Assembly (NCBI GenBank): GCA_030603385.1
Contig: JAUVXW010000018.1
Span: forward strand, 1-64,000
Direction: 5' to 3'
Length of the DNA stretch: 64,000 bases
Source of the DNA: Promethearchaeota archaeon
GTDB taxonomy: Archaea; Asgardarchaeota; Lokiarchaeia; Sigyniarchaeales; SOKP01
Position numbers and translations under genes: made by a program. Positions 35,991 to 44,384 of the stretch are shown piece by piece. Position 1 is the stretch's first letter; each line of letters starts with the position of its first letter. The notes under the pieces were generated by a model. The model had not been told where the DNA came from. It searched no databases and saw only the letters and a list, made by a program, of their open reading frames with translations.

Positions 35991-37223
35991 CTATAAGTAT
36001 AAATAACCTTGATGATTACCTTTTGTAGATAATCTAAGACTCCCAAGCAAGATTTTTTTTATTTGAAGTTGCTGTTTATAAGTCAAGTCTGAATAAAGTA
36101 ATATAAAGTTTTTCTCAACATTTATAGTAAAAAGAAGTCCAATTTCCACTAATTTAGAATTTTCTGTTAATAAACCAATTATTACATAATGATAAGGTAA
36201 CTTCACTAATTCATTGATGTTTATTTCTGTTTCAACAATTTCGTCTATTTCCGTATCATAATCAGTTTTTATAAATTTCATATCATTTAGCGGGATAGAA
36301 ATTTTTCTAAAAACCTCAAATTTCTTTGAAAATTGACTTTGTCTTAGAAATCTTCTTTCTTCTTTATCTTTTTCATAGAAATATTCATTTACCTCCTTTA
36401 TCAAATACATTTTTCTATTTTTTCTTTGATTTGAGGCTGTCTTTTCAATATCCTTTAATTCTTCAATAGTATCATCATGAAAAGCAATTAAAACATCTGG
36501 ATCTACTGTTTTTATGAAAAAATTCTTATATAGGATACCTGCTTCAGTTTTTATCCAGCCATCAGTATCAATCAAAATAAAATCAATATTTTTATGTTCT
36601 GCGATGTAATCATCAATCATTTTCCTACATGAAAGTGATACAATGTATTTATAATCCCCCTTAGGGTATGTTGCTCCAATAAATACAGTATTTTCGGAAT
36701 GAATATTTTTATTCGAAATAATATATTCTTTTATTGTACCTAAATTGAGAGTGGTAGGAATATAAATAATTTGTTGTCCAAGATCAGAATCTAGGTATCC
36801 TCCTTTTAATCCTTCTTTCATAAAACTATTTGCCAAGTATTTGATGAGTGTTGTTTTTCCATTACTAAAACCTATCACCATTATTTTTAAAGGAGTTTCT
36901 TTTTCCTTTTTTAGTTCTTTTAATATCTCACTTTTAATATCAACCCATGTTGACGAAATTGAATTTTCTTTGACTAATTTTAGATTTTTTTCATTACTAG
37001 TATAGATTTCTAGTTTTGCATCCTCATTTGCATAGAGGGGATAACATTGGGCACTAGGTATTATTAAAACATTTTCGTCTTCAATATTGGATATATCTGA
37101 TGTTGAGCTTTCCTTTTCTGGAAGAACTAACTTTCCAAAAACGTCTAATTTTCCCTCTAATAATGTTACTCTCGCGGGGCCTTTTACTATTAAAGTATTT
37201 CCTTTATCAATATTCTTAATCAT
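35991..37223 (-). CDS. Clp1/Grc3-like polynucleotide kinase family protein
   Basis: The 410 residues follow the Clp1 layout: an N-terminal beta domain (GNTLIVKGPARVTLLEGKLD), a P-loop domain with GFSNGKTTLIKYLANSF near residue 118, DSDLGQQIIYIPTTLNLG (Clp1 has DxDxGQ), LIDTDGWIKT, and a C-terminal beta domain ending KGNHQGYLYL. Clp1 and Grc3 phosphorylate 5'-OH RNA ends. The P-loop is one residue shorter than the usual GxxxxGK[ST]. Kinase activity is therefore likely but not certain. Confidence 0.8.
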   Translation of the reverse strand: MIKNIDKGNTLIVKGPARVTLLEGKLDVFGKLVLPEKESSTSDISNIEDENVLIIPSAQCYPLYANEDAKLEIYTSNEKNLKLVKENSISSTWVDIKSEILKELKKEKETPLKIMVIGFSNGKTTLIKYLANSFMKEGLKGGYLDSDLGQQIIYIPTTLNLGTIKEYIISNKNIHSENTVFIGATYPKGDYKYIVSLSCRKMIDDYIAEHKNIDFILIDTDGWIKTEAGILYKNFFIKTVDPDVLIAFHDDTIEELKDIEKTASNQRKNRKMYLIKEVNEYFYEKDKEERRFLRQSQFSKKFEVFRKISIPLNDMKFIKTDYDTEIDEIVETEININELVKLPYHYVIIGLLTENSKLVEIGLLFTINVEKNFILLYSDLTYKQQLQIKKILLGSLRLSTKGNHQGYLYL

Positions 37224-37467
37224 GAGTTATTCATCTAATGTACAAATTAACTTAAAAATATTATTTTTTGAGTTGATTATGTTTCCATACTTCTTTTTTT
37301 TTATTTCAGAAACTAAACATCTTTGAAATAGGATTACCGGACATCCCCTCTGGGTGTTATATATGTCATACAAACCTAAAGTAATATATTTAAATACATT
37401 TCATTTATATAAAAACGGAAGTTAGAGAGATTTGAACTTCATAAATTAACAAAATATAACTCTTTCT

Positions 37468-37995
37468 TTATTTTCTCTGAGCTTTATAGCATGGAATACA
37501 CATACTACTATTCTTATAGAACATAAGTCTACTATTCATAGTGGGCTCACCACAAATGTCACACGGTATAGATTCTTCTATCTCTGCTAGACCAGGAGGA
37601 TTAAATTCTATTTCATATATTGAAAATATATTTTCAGGTTTTGAATCAAGTAAATGTTTAATACGTTCGTGTTTTGATAACTTCTTTTTTCCAAAAGCTT
37701 TACTTTTTAAGGATAATTTTATAGCTTTTTCAGTTTCTCTATTATAGAAATAATAATTAAGTTTACCGTAATCTTGATGAATTAGATTTCCTTTGCCATA
37801 TGTAGTTCCTAATAAAGCTTGAAATGCATCAATGCTACAATTATCATTCTCAACAACCGCAACCACCTCTTCATTGGGAGAATATTTGAAACCATGTTCT
37901 AACACATATTTAGCAGCTAAAACACCTATAGCTAAACCGGGACATATATGCCCATGAAACCGTGTTGCCTTTTCCATTAATTCTTTAGTTTCCAT
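37468..37995 (-). CDS. FmdE-family protein with zinc ribbon
   Basis: The 175-residue protein starts with an FmdE domain: RFHGHICPGLAIGVLAAKYV, and VENDNCSIDAFQALLGTTYGKGN with the conserved Cys and Asp. It ends in a zinc ribbon (CDICGEPTMNSRL and CIPCYKAQ). The family is named after a subunit linked to formylmethanofuran dehydrogenase, but stand-alone copies are widespread and their role is not settled. No formylmethanofuran genes are in the window. Confidence 0.85.
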   Translation of the reverse strand: METKELMEKATRFHGHICPGLAIGVLAAKYVLEHGFKYSPNEEVVAVVENDNCSIDAFQALLGTTYGKGNLIHQDYGKLNYYFYNRETEKAIKLSLKSKAFGKKKLSKHERIKHLLDSKPENIFSIYEIEFNPPGLAEIEESIPCDICGEPTMNSRLMFYKNSSMCIPCYKAQRK

Positions 37996-38100
37996 TGGGG
38001 GTGATACATTTTTTTTTGTTAAATACCAGATATATAATTTATTACATGTTTTAAATATATTTAATCTATAAGAATTTAATTAAATAATAGTCATAATAAT

Positions 38101-38595
38101 ATGAAATTTTTAGTCGATTCAATGTTAGGTAAACTAGCTCGATTCCTAAGGATATTTGGCTATGATACTTTATATGCAAACGACTTAGTAGATTTCTTCA
38201 AGATGGATCCTGTCCCTGACGAAAAATTATTAGCTTTTGCAAAGAAAACTAATAGGTTTGTTATAACAAAAGATTATCCATTTTATAAGAGTTTTACTGA
38301 AAATACCATATATTTGAGAGGAGAGGGTGTATATAATTATTTAAATCAACTAAAAGAAACTCTGAGATTGAATTTTAAATTCAATATTCAGAATGCAAGA
38401 TGTTCTATCTGCAATTCAAAAATGAAAAAAGTTAAGGAAAAAAGCGATATTAAACATCTTGTTTTACGAGAAACTTTTAATCAATATAATGACTTTTATC
38501 AATGTTTAAATTTGCAATGTAAAAAAGTCTATTGGAAAGGTTCTCATATTGATGATATTGAGAATAGATTAGGATCAAATTCTATTCAGGATTAA
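38101..38595 (+). CDS. Mut7-C RNase-domain protein with zinc ribbon
   Basis: The 164 residues have the PIN-like Mut7-C domain (KFLVDSMLGKLARFLRIFGY, then FVITKDYPFYK) with the conserved acidic residues, followed by a zinc ribbon with CSICNSKM and a second knuckle around CLNLQCKKVYW. Such proteins are predicted ribonucleases. It starts with ATG, with an A/T-rich promoter region before it. Confidence 0.88.
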   Translation: MKFLVDSMLGKLARFLRIFGYDTLYANDLVDFFKMDPVPDEKLLAFAKKTNRFVITKDYPFYKSFTENTIYLRGEGVYNYLNQLKETLRLNFKFNIQNARCSICNSKMKKVKEKSDIKHLVLRETFNQYNDFYQCLNLQCKKVYWKGSHIDDIENRLGSNSIQD

Positions 38596-38600
38596 TAAAA

Positions 38601-38837
38601 TCACACTTGCTTTTTTTGAAAATATTTTTCTTTAATTTCCATGAATCTTTGTTTAGTTTGTTCAGCAAGTTCAGTGTACTTTCCTTTCGTATACATATTA
38701 TGGGCTTGATTTAATAATTCAAGGCATTTTCGATATTCTACATTCTTGAAATGATTTTCTGATAAAGATACTAAGTAATCGCCCTTTTTCTTATAGAATT
38801 CAATGAATTGGTCCGAAGTGTCAATTTTCCATGCCAT
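38601..38837 (-). CDS. small all-helical protein, function unknown
   Basis: The 78 residues form three or four amphipathic helices, such as FIEFYKKKGDYLVSLSENHF, with CLELLNQAHNMYTKGKYTEL reading like a TPR hairpin. No named family is recognised. It is convergent with the Mut7-C gene, with a five-base gap, and has an ATG start. Codon use is like that of its neighbours. Confidence 0.65.
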   Translation of the reverse strand: MAWKIDTSDQFIEFYKKKGDYLVSLSENHFKNVEYRKCLELLNQAHNMYTKGKYTELAEQTKQRFMEIKEKYFQKKQV

Positions 38838-38939
38838 TTTATTTTAACTACATAAAATCTAGTTTAAATAATATAATATTTTGTATTCTAGATTATAATA
38901 ACTTAACTAAAATTTATACATTTTCTTCTACTATTTCTA

Positions 38940-39172
38940 TTTTCAGAGATGGTCTGCTTTTCTGCCGAATTCTTCCATATCAACAACTATATTTTTTAAT
39001 CGGACTTATTTGCTGCGAAAACCATTAAATGACTTTCACGTCTCTTTTTTATGGGTTCTGCTACGGCTATAAAATTTAATTTATTTCTATATTTTAGAGT
39101 ATAATTTCCATAAACTTCAAAACCTCTTCTTCCAGCTCCGATTAGTATTTCTAAACCAATGCTTTTGTAATT
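38940..39172 (-). pseudogene. remnant of a Gfo/Idh/MocA-family oxidoreductase
   Basis: On the minus strand, 38996-39172 reads GLEILIGAGRRGFEVYGNYT, then LNFIAVAEPIKKRRES, the NAD-binding start of Gfo/Idh/MocA dehydrogenases. There is no start codon, a stop follows at 38996, and weak similarity (a W-x-N/D segment) continues in shifted frames to about 38940. Only about 75 of some 350 residues survive. It fills most of the 355-base gap between 38837 and 39193. Confidence 0.75.
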
Positions 39173-39192
39173 AATTTAATCAATTTAGTAAA

Positions 39193-39438
39193 TTAATCAA
39201 TCTTCTCGTTATCTTTTTTGTTTTCAAGTTGATCTCTGTGTTCAAGAACAATTTTAGCAATTTCAACTAAATAATTAACAGGGTTCATAGTCTTTCCACA
39301 TCTACTACATTTATAATCAAGCATACCTTCTATTGAAACCATGGGTCCATCTTCACAAAAAGCACATTGTTCAAAAGACCATCGATCTATTACTTTTATA
39401 ATTGCTCTAATAAATTTTTCTTGAATTAGTCTTGTCAT
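39193..39438 (-). CDS. small zinc-ribbon protein, function unknown
   Basis: The 81-residue protein has a zinc ribbon formed by CAFCEDGPM and CSRCGKTM, between an N-terminal amphipathic helix and a Lys/Glu-rich C-terminal helix. It starts at ATG. A transcription- or translation-linked role is usual for such small ribbons, but the family is not recognised. The Gfo/Idh remnant lies directly downstream. Confidence 0.7.
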   Translation of the reverse strand: MTRLIQEKFIRAIIKVIDRWSFEQCAFCEDGPMVSIEGMLDYKCSRCGKTMNPVNYLVEIAKIVLEHRDQLENKKDNEKID

Positions 39439-39534
39439 AGTAAATCATATCTCATTTTGTTCTTTCTGTAGTTAACTATTTTTTTTTGAACTTTATGATA
39501 TTTGATTGAATAATACTAAATTAAGTGGATACTT

Positions 39535-40644
39535 CTAAGATTTAAAAACTCTTGGAACAAAACCGTCTATTAATAAACAATCAAGTAAAACAACTGATGT
39601 CATAGCTTCAACTACTGGAATTACTCTTGGTACTATACACGGATCATGACGACCAGAGAATTCAATCTTTATATTTTCCATTATGTCAATATTTACAGTT
39701 TTTTGAGAAATACCAATAGAAGCAGTAGGTTTTACAGCAACCGTAAACTCGATAGGCATACCTATAGAAATTCCACCAATGATCCCTCCAGAATCATTTT
39801 TAATAGTTTGTATCTTACCATCTTTGAGGATCCAAGGATCATTATGTTCAGAACCTTTCATACTCGAAGCTTTAAACCCTGCTCCAAATTCTATGCCCTT
39901 TATTGCTGGGATTGAGAATATTGCTTTGCTTATGTTTGATTCGATACTATTAAAGATAGGACCACCTTTTCCTGCTGGAAATCCACTAACTATACATTTT
40001 ACCAATCCACCAATTGAATCTTTATGAGCTTTAACCTCATTTATCAAGATTTCCATAAGTTTTGATTTTTCTTGATTAAGTGTTCTAACAAGAGAATTCT
40101 CTCTTAATTCAAGAAGGCTCTCATAATCACTTGTATTATACACTTCCTCATCGATAATATTTCCAATGCTCTTAGTATAAGCAAATATTGTAATATTATA
40201 TTTTTTGAGGATTTGTTTAGCTATTGCTCCAGCCATAACGAATCCTGCAGTTATCCTCCCAGAAAATCGTCCTGATCCTCTATAGTCGTAATATTGTCCG
40301 TATTTCATTAACGCAGAATAATCTACATGAGAAGGACGCAAAATTCCTTTAAATTCTTCATATTTTGAAGAATCTACATCTTTATTTTCAATAATCAAGC
40401 AAATAGGGGCTCCTGTTGTTTTTTTATTGAAGATACCTGATACAATTTTAACTTTATCTTTCTCCATACGAGGTGTTGTAAGAGACGATTGTCCGGGTTT
40501 TCTCATATCTAATTCTTGTTGGATTAATTCTAAATCTAACTCAATCCCTGCTGGAGTACCATCTACGATTATCCCAATTAAATCACCATGACTTTCACCG
40601 ATTGAAGTGATGGTGAACAAGGTTCCGAGGGTGTTATCTCCCAT
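39535..40644 (-). CDS. aroC: chorismate synthase
   Basis: AroC converts 5-enolpyruvylshikimate-3-phosphate to chorismate with reduced FMN, the last shikimate step. The 369-residue protein from the ATG at 40644 starts MGDNTLGTLFTITSIGESHG and contains RPSHVDYSALMKYGQYYDYR, GSGRFSGR and SGRHDPCIVPRVIPVVEAM, all family signatures. A GTG nine bases upstream is in frame. It is divergent from aroA, which makes its substrate; the 89-base gap must hold both promoters. Confidence 0.96.
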   Translation of the reverse strand: MGDNTLGTLFTITSIGESHGDLIGIIVDGTPAGIELDLELIQQELDMRKPGQSSLTTPRMEKDKVKIVSGIFNKKTTGAPICLIIENKDVDSSKYEEFKGILRPSHVDYSALMKYGQYYDYRGSGRFSGRITAGFVMAGAIAKQILKKYNITIFAYTKSIGNIIDEEVYNTSDYESLLELRENSLVRTLNQEKSKLMEILINEVKAHKDSIGGLVKCIVSGFPAGKGGPIFNSIESNISKAIFSIPAIKGIEFGAGFKASSMKGSEHNDPWILKDGKIQTIKNDSGGIIGGISIGMPIEFTVAVKPTASIGISQKTVNIDIMENIKIEFSGRHDPCIVPRVIPVVEAMTSVVLLDCLLIDGFVPRVFKS

Positions 40645-40733
40645 AAGGATCACATTAATTAAAATTTAATTTTACAATAATATTTAATTAATATTATATC
40701 TATTATTTTCTATTTATCATTTAATGGATTAAA

Positions 40734-42050
40734 ATGGAATTGGAAATAACACCATTAATAAGTAATTTAAATGGTGAAATCACAGCATCTGGGTCTAAAA
40801 GCTATACACACAGAGCTTTTATTGCTGCAAGTCTAGCTGAAGGGATCTCCGTAATTAAAAAACCTTTAACAATTGGAGATTCAGCAATAACAATTAATAA
40901 TTTAAAAGCTCTAGGGATTAAAATATTAAAATCTAGCGAAAATTCTTATGTCGTTAAATGTGATAAAAAAGGATTTATACCAATCAAGAAACCTCTAGAT
41001 TGTAAAAATTCTGGAACCTCCTTTAGAATTTTTTGCGCTTTAAGTCTTTTAGTTAAAGGAGGGCTTCTATTGACAGGTGAATTTTTAAAAAGGAAAAGAC
41101 CAATTATTCCACTCCTCAATGCTTTAGAGGCTTTAGGAGGAAAATTTAAAATATCAGAGGATAAAATTAAGATAGAACGTAAGAAAATGTTATGTAATAA
41201 AATAAAAATCCCTGGAGATATTAGTTCTCAGTTCATAACCGCCTTACTATTTATCTGTCCTCTATTAACATGTAAGGATAAAGATTTCATTGAAATAGAG
41301 CTAACAACTCCATTAGTTTCTATTCCATATATAAAAATTACTCTAGATGTATTAAACACATTTGGAATTAATATTCAAGAAGATCTAGAAGGAGGGAAAT
41401 TTTATATAACAATTGAACAAAATTATAGGGCTCAATCATATGAAATTCCTGGAGATTTCTCCTCATCAGCATTCATTATCGCAGCAACCGTTTTATCTAG
41501 TGAACCTACTAAAGTTGTAATAAATAATTTAAGCATGGAAAATTACCAAGGAGACAAAAAGATTATTGAGATTCTAAGGGAAATGGGTGCTGATATCAAA
41601 TTTGATGAAAATCAAAAACAAGTAATTATACGCGGGGATTTAACCCATAATACCTTAAAAGGAATAGAAGTTGATTGCGGTGATATCCCAGACTTATTCC
41701 CGATTCTATCCGTTATTGGGGCATTTGCAGAGGGTCAAACTGTTCTCTATAATGCTGGAAATCTTCGACTAAAAGAAAGTGACCGAATTTCTGCTATGGC
41801 AAGAGAATTAAAAAAAATGGGTGTTAGTGTCAAAGAAGAAGATGAAAAGTTAACAATTTATCACTGCGATAAATTAAATGGAGCTATAATAGATCATGAA
41901 TATGATCATAGAGTAGCAATGGCATGCACTATTGCTGCCTTATATGCTTCTTCAAAATCTCATATAAAAAATATTGAAGTTGTAAAAGATTCTTACCCTT
42001 CCTTTTTAGATGATCTACAAAAATTAGGTGTTCAAATAGAAACAAGGTAA
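40734..42050 (+). CDS. aroA: 3-phosphoshikimate 1-carboxyvinyltransferase (EPSP synthase)
   Basis: The 438-residue AroA transfers enolpyruvyl from PEP to shikimate-3-phosphate. It shows SGSKSYTHRAFIAASLAEG near residue 18, NSGTSFRIFCAL (the LDNSGTSxR motif), GDISSQFITALL, GDFSSSAFIIAA, and LRLKESDRISAM with DHRVAMACT at the C-terminus. Length and order are typical. aroC is its divergent neighbour. Other shikimate genes are not in the window. Confidence 0.95.
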   Translation: MELEITPLISNLNGEITASGSKSYTHRAFIAASLAEGISVIKKPLTIGDSAITINNLKALGIKILKSSENSYVVKCDKKGFIPIKKPLDCKNSGTSFRIFCALSLLVKGGLLLTGEFLKRKRPIIPLLNALEALGGKFKISEDKIKIERKKMLCNKIKIPGDISSQFITALLFICPLLTCKDKDFIEIELTTPLVSIPYIKITLDVLNTFGINIQEDLEGGKFYITIEQNYRAQSYEIPGDFSSSAFIIAATVLSSEPTKVVINNLSMENYQGDKKIIEILREMGADIKFDENQKQVIIRGDLTHNTLKGIEVDCGDIPDLFPILSVIGAFAEGQTVLYNAGNLRLKESDRISAMARELKKMGVSVKEEDEKLTIYHCDKLNGAIIDHEYDHRVAMACTIAALYASSKSHIKNIEVVKDSYPSFLDDLQKLGVQIETR

Positions 42051-42062
42051 CCCTATTAGAAA

Positions 42063-42473
42063 TTATCTAAAACTTTTCTGCCTACGAGCACGGGCTTTTT
42101 TACCACCAAATTTCTTTGGTTCTACCCTTCTAGAATCTCCACTTAATAATGAATCGTCATAATCTCTAAATGCCCGTTCTATTGTTTTTGTTCCTATAAA
42201 TTTATGGATTGATTTAGCAATGGCCATCCGAACAGCGTCCGTTTGCCCACTTATCCCACCACCTTTAACTCGAACATTAATATCACATTTTTCAAGCTTT
42301 GGGTGATTTACTATTTCAAGAACTTCTTGGATCCTCAACCGTGCTAGTTCAGGTTCATATAGATTTAGAGGAACATTATTAATTCTAATTTGTCCTTTTG
42401 AAGGATGTTTCAATACAGCTCTCGCTATGGCACTTTTCCTTTTACCCGATGCTTGAACTACTTTCATTGACAT
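42063..42473 (-). CDS. rps9: ribosomal protein S9 (uS9)
   Basis: The 136 residues begin with VVQASGKRKSAIARAVL and end GGKKARARRQKSFR, the basic tail of uS9 that reaches the P-site tRNA. It contains VRVKGGGISGQTDAVRMAIA, typical of the family. It follows rpl13 by five bases in the archaeal rpoD-L18e-L13-S9 order. Here the cluster ends after S9: rpoN and rpoK, often next in archaea, are not present. Confidence 0.96.
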   Translation of the reverse strand: MSMKVVQASGKRKSAIARAVLKHPSKGQIRINNVPLNLYEPELARLRIQEVLEIVNHPKLEKCDINVRVKGGGISGQTDAVRMAIAKSIHKFIGTKTIERAFRDYDDSLLSGDSRRVEPKKFGGKKARARRQKSFR

Positions 42474-42478
42474 ATTGA

Positions 42479-42952
42479 TTACACCTCAATTTCCTTTTTA
42501 TTCCATCCTATTCGCATACAAAGATTTTCTAAAGTAATATATCTGTTATAATAAGAAAGACGCTTTTTTTCAGCATAAAAGATTTCAGTTGGTGTTAATT
42601 TTTGATATCTGTTTTTAAAACGTTCAGGAATGTCTGAAATATATACATGAACTCTTTTGAGAGCTTCTTTTCCCCGAAATTTTTTTCGTGGAAGCATTTG
42701 TTTTATTACCCTTCTCATAAAAGTATCAGGTCTTCTTTCGTGAAATGGACCTCTCAGGGGATTTGTAGCAGTTGAAATTTTTAATTTTGCTAAATATTTT
42801 TCATGAATATTTCTCTTAGTCCCACTTATTATCGCATCTTTAGCATTAATTATTACTATATTATTACCCAATAAAGCCTTTTTGGCTATTTGACCGCAAA
42901 ATCGTCCCAAAATCTTATCTGTAGCATCTATTAATTGAAATTCTATTCCCAT
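42479..42952 (-). CDS. rpl13: ribosomal protein L13 (uL13)
   Basis: From the ATG at 42952 the protein has 157 residues. It shows FQLIDATDKILGRFCGQIAK, VIINAKDAIISGTKRNIHEK, and RGPFHERRPDTFMRRVIKQM, the uL13 signature, followed by MLPRKKFRGKEALKRVHVY. An ATG two codons upstream is also in frame. It sits between rpl18e and rps9. Confidence 0.95.
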   Translation of the reverse strand: MGIEFQLIDATDKILGRFCGQIAKKALLGNNIVIINAKDAIISGTKRNIHEKYLAKLKISTATNPLRGPFHERRPDTFMRRVIKQMLPRKKFRGKEALKRVHVYISDIPERFKNRYQKLTPTEIFYAEKKRLSYYNRYITLENLCMRIGWNKKEIEV

Positions 42953-42977
42953 AATCATAACACACTCTATTATTTTA

Positions 42978-43334
42978 TCAATAAAAAACTTTTACTCCAC
43001 TACCTTTAGGGTTCTGTTCTAACAATTCCTCTATAGAAATCAGGTTACTTCCTGAAGATTCAATTTTTTGTCTCGCTGATTTCGAACAATCTAAACAAGC
43101 AATAGTAATTGTATGATCTAATTCCCCCATTCCTAACACTTTTCCAGGTATGACAACAATATCATTTTCCTTAGTTTTTTTGTTTATACTATATAAATTA
43201 GGGGAAACTCTATTTTTTCTTGAACCTTTTAATTTTTTAGAGATTTTTCGCCATATCTTAATTTTAGTTTTCCACAAATCTCTTATCAACTTTCTAACAT
43301 AATAATTACTTGGGCCAGTTATCTTATGAGACAT
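42978..43334 (-). CDS. rpl18e: ribosomal protein L18e (eL18)
   Basis: The 118 residues start MSHKITGPSNYYVRKLIRDL and include GSRKNRVSPNLYSINKKTKE and VVIPGKVLGMGELDHTITIA, typical of archaeal L18e. It is found only in archaea and eukaryotes, supporting the assignment of the window. It lies between rpoD and rpl13. Confidence 0.95.
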   Translation of the reverse strand: MSHKITGPSNYYVRKLIRDLWKTKIKIWRKISKKLKGSRKNRVSPNLYSINKKTKENDIVVIPGKVLGMGELDHTITIACLDCSKSARQKIESSGSNLISIEELLEQNPKGSGVKVFY

Positions 43335-43401
43335 TAGGAAGTATTACTCTCGCTTTATTTATTATTTTAAATTATTGATATTTTAATAAATTTTTGTAAT
43401 T

Positions 43402-44235
43402 TCACGATTCCAACTCAATAGCTTCAAGTCTTTCAACAAATTCATCGATTTTTTCTAAAAAGATTTCAAATGTTTTCTTAATAATTGTGTCAAAGGGTAA
43501 AACTCCGTCACTTTCGATAGAAAAAAAATATGTGTTATCTCTTGATCCTACTTTGATAGCTTTTTCTGGACAATCTCTTTCACACGATTTACATAATGTG
43601 CAAGTTTTCCAATAGTCTCCCTGTAATTTTACCGTTTTCCCATCTGAAAAATCATATAAATGTTCAGGACACATTCTCGATACCACACACCTTTCTAAAC
43701 ATTTTTTACAATTTTCATCGTTAAATTCTATTTCTGGATAAAATCTATAAAAAATATTTGATACAGCTTGCCATTTCACATGATCTTTTGCTTTACCTAA
43801 AATCGCATATGCTTCAATAATTAATTGGTTATTTTTATCAATTTTCACAATTGGGATTTTTGGATTAACAGGCACTATTTTAGGATCATTTGATTTTAAA
43901 TCGCCCGAATAAACCTCTAAAGGCATATTCGTAGTGTTAGTGACTTCGCATGTTAAAGAAACTTGGCATAAAGCACACCCGTAACCCTCACATACGCATT
44001 CCTGTGGTAGTTTATATGTTTCTAAATCAGTAGTAAGTGGTATCATCCCAAGTCTATGAGAAATTATCTCATCATAGAGAGGACTATCATTCTTCAAAAC
44101 AATAACCTCATCAACTGCCATTACAAGGATTTCAGACATAATTATCCTTCTGATTGCATTTGCCATCTCTATAGAAATGTTCTGTACAACAAACACTAAC
44201 TTATGATCGGATTTTTCAAGAACCTCGATATCCAT
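43402..44235 (-). CDS. rpoD: DNA-directed RNA polymerase subunit D (Rpo3)
   Basis: Subunit D pairs with subunit L to seed polymerase assembly, like bacterial alpha. From the ATG at 44235 it has 277 residues, beginning MDIEVLEKSDHKLVFVVQNI with ANAIRRIIMSEI close behind. The inserted ferredoxin-like domain carries two cysteine sets (NCKKCLERCVVSRMCP and CTLCKSCERDCP), enough for two 4Fe-4S clusters. The C-terminus resumes the dimerisation fold (FSIESDGVLPFDTII). In-frame codons to 44265 look non-coding. It heads the ribosomal cluster. Confidence 0.96.
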   Translation of the reverse strand: MDIEVLEKSDHKLVFVVQNISIEMANAIRRIIMSEILVMAVDEVIVLKNDSPLYDEIISHRLGMIPLTTDLETYKLPQECVCEGYGCALCQVSLTCEVTNTTNMPLEVYSGDLKSNDPKIVPVNPKIPIVKIDKNNQLIIEAYAILGKAKDHVKWQAVSNIFYRFYPEIEFNDENCKKCLERCVVSRMCPEHLYDFSDGKTVKLQGDYWKTCTLCKSCERDCPEKAIKVGSRDNTYFFSIESDGVLPFDTIIKKTFEIFLEKIDEFVERLEAIELES

Positions 44236-44366
44236 GATAATGTAAATTAAGTTATTTAATATCAAATTTATGAATGTAGTCTTAAATGCATTATATAAGA
44301 TAAGTTTTATTGTTATATTTATAGCAAAAATATGGATACTTAGCGAGAACTCTTAAAAATTTGTTC

Positions 44367-44376
44367 AAAAAAAAAA
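44367..44376 (-). terminator. poly-T terminator after glyA
   Basis: Ten consecutive A on the plus strand, which is U10 in minus-strand RNA, starting nine bases after the glyA stop. It also separates glyA from the rpoD promoter region. Confidence 0.6.
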
Positions 44377-44384
44377 TTTAAGAA

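Noticed and set aside
38831..39028. A plus-strand 65-codon frame in the 38.8-39.2 kb gap
   Set aside because: Its composition is not protein-like, and the opposite strand carries a clear dehydrogenase remnant over the same bases.
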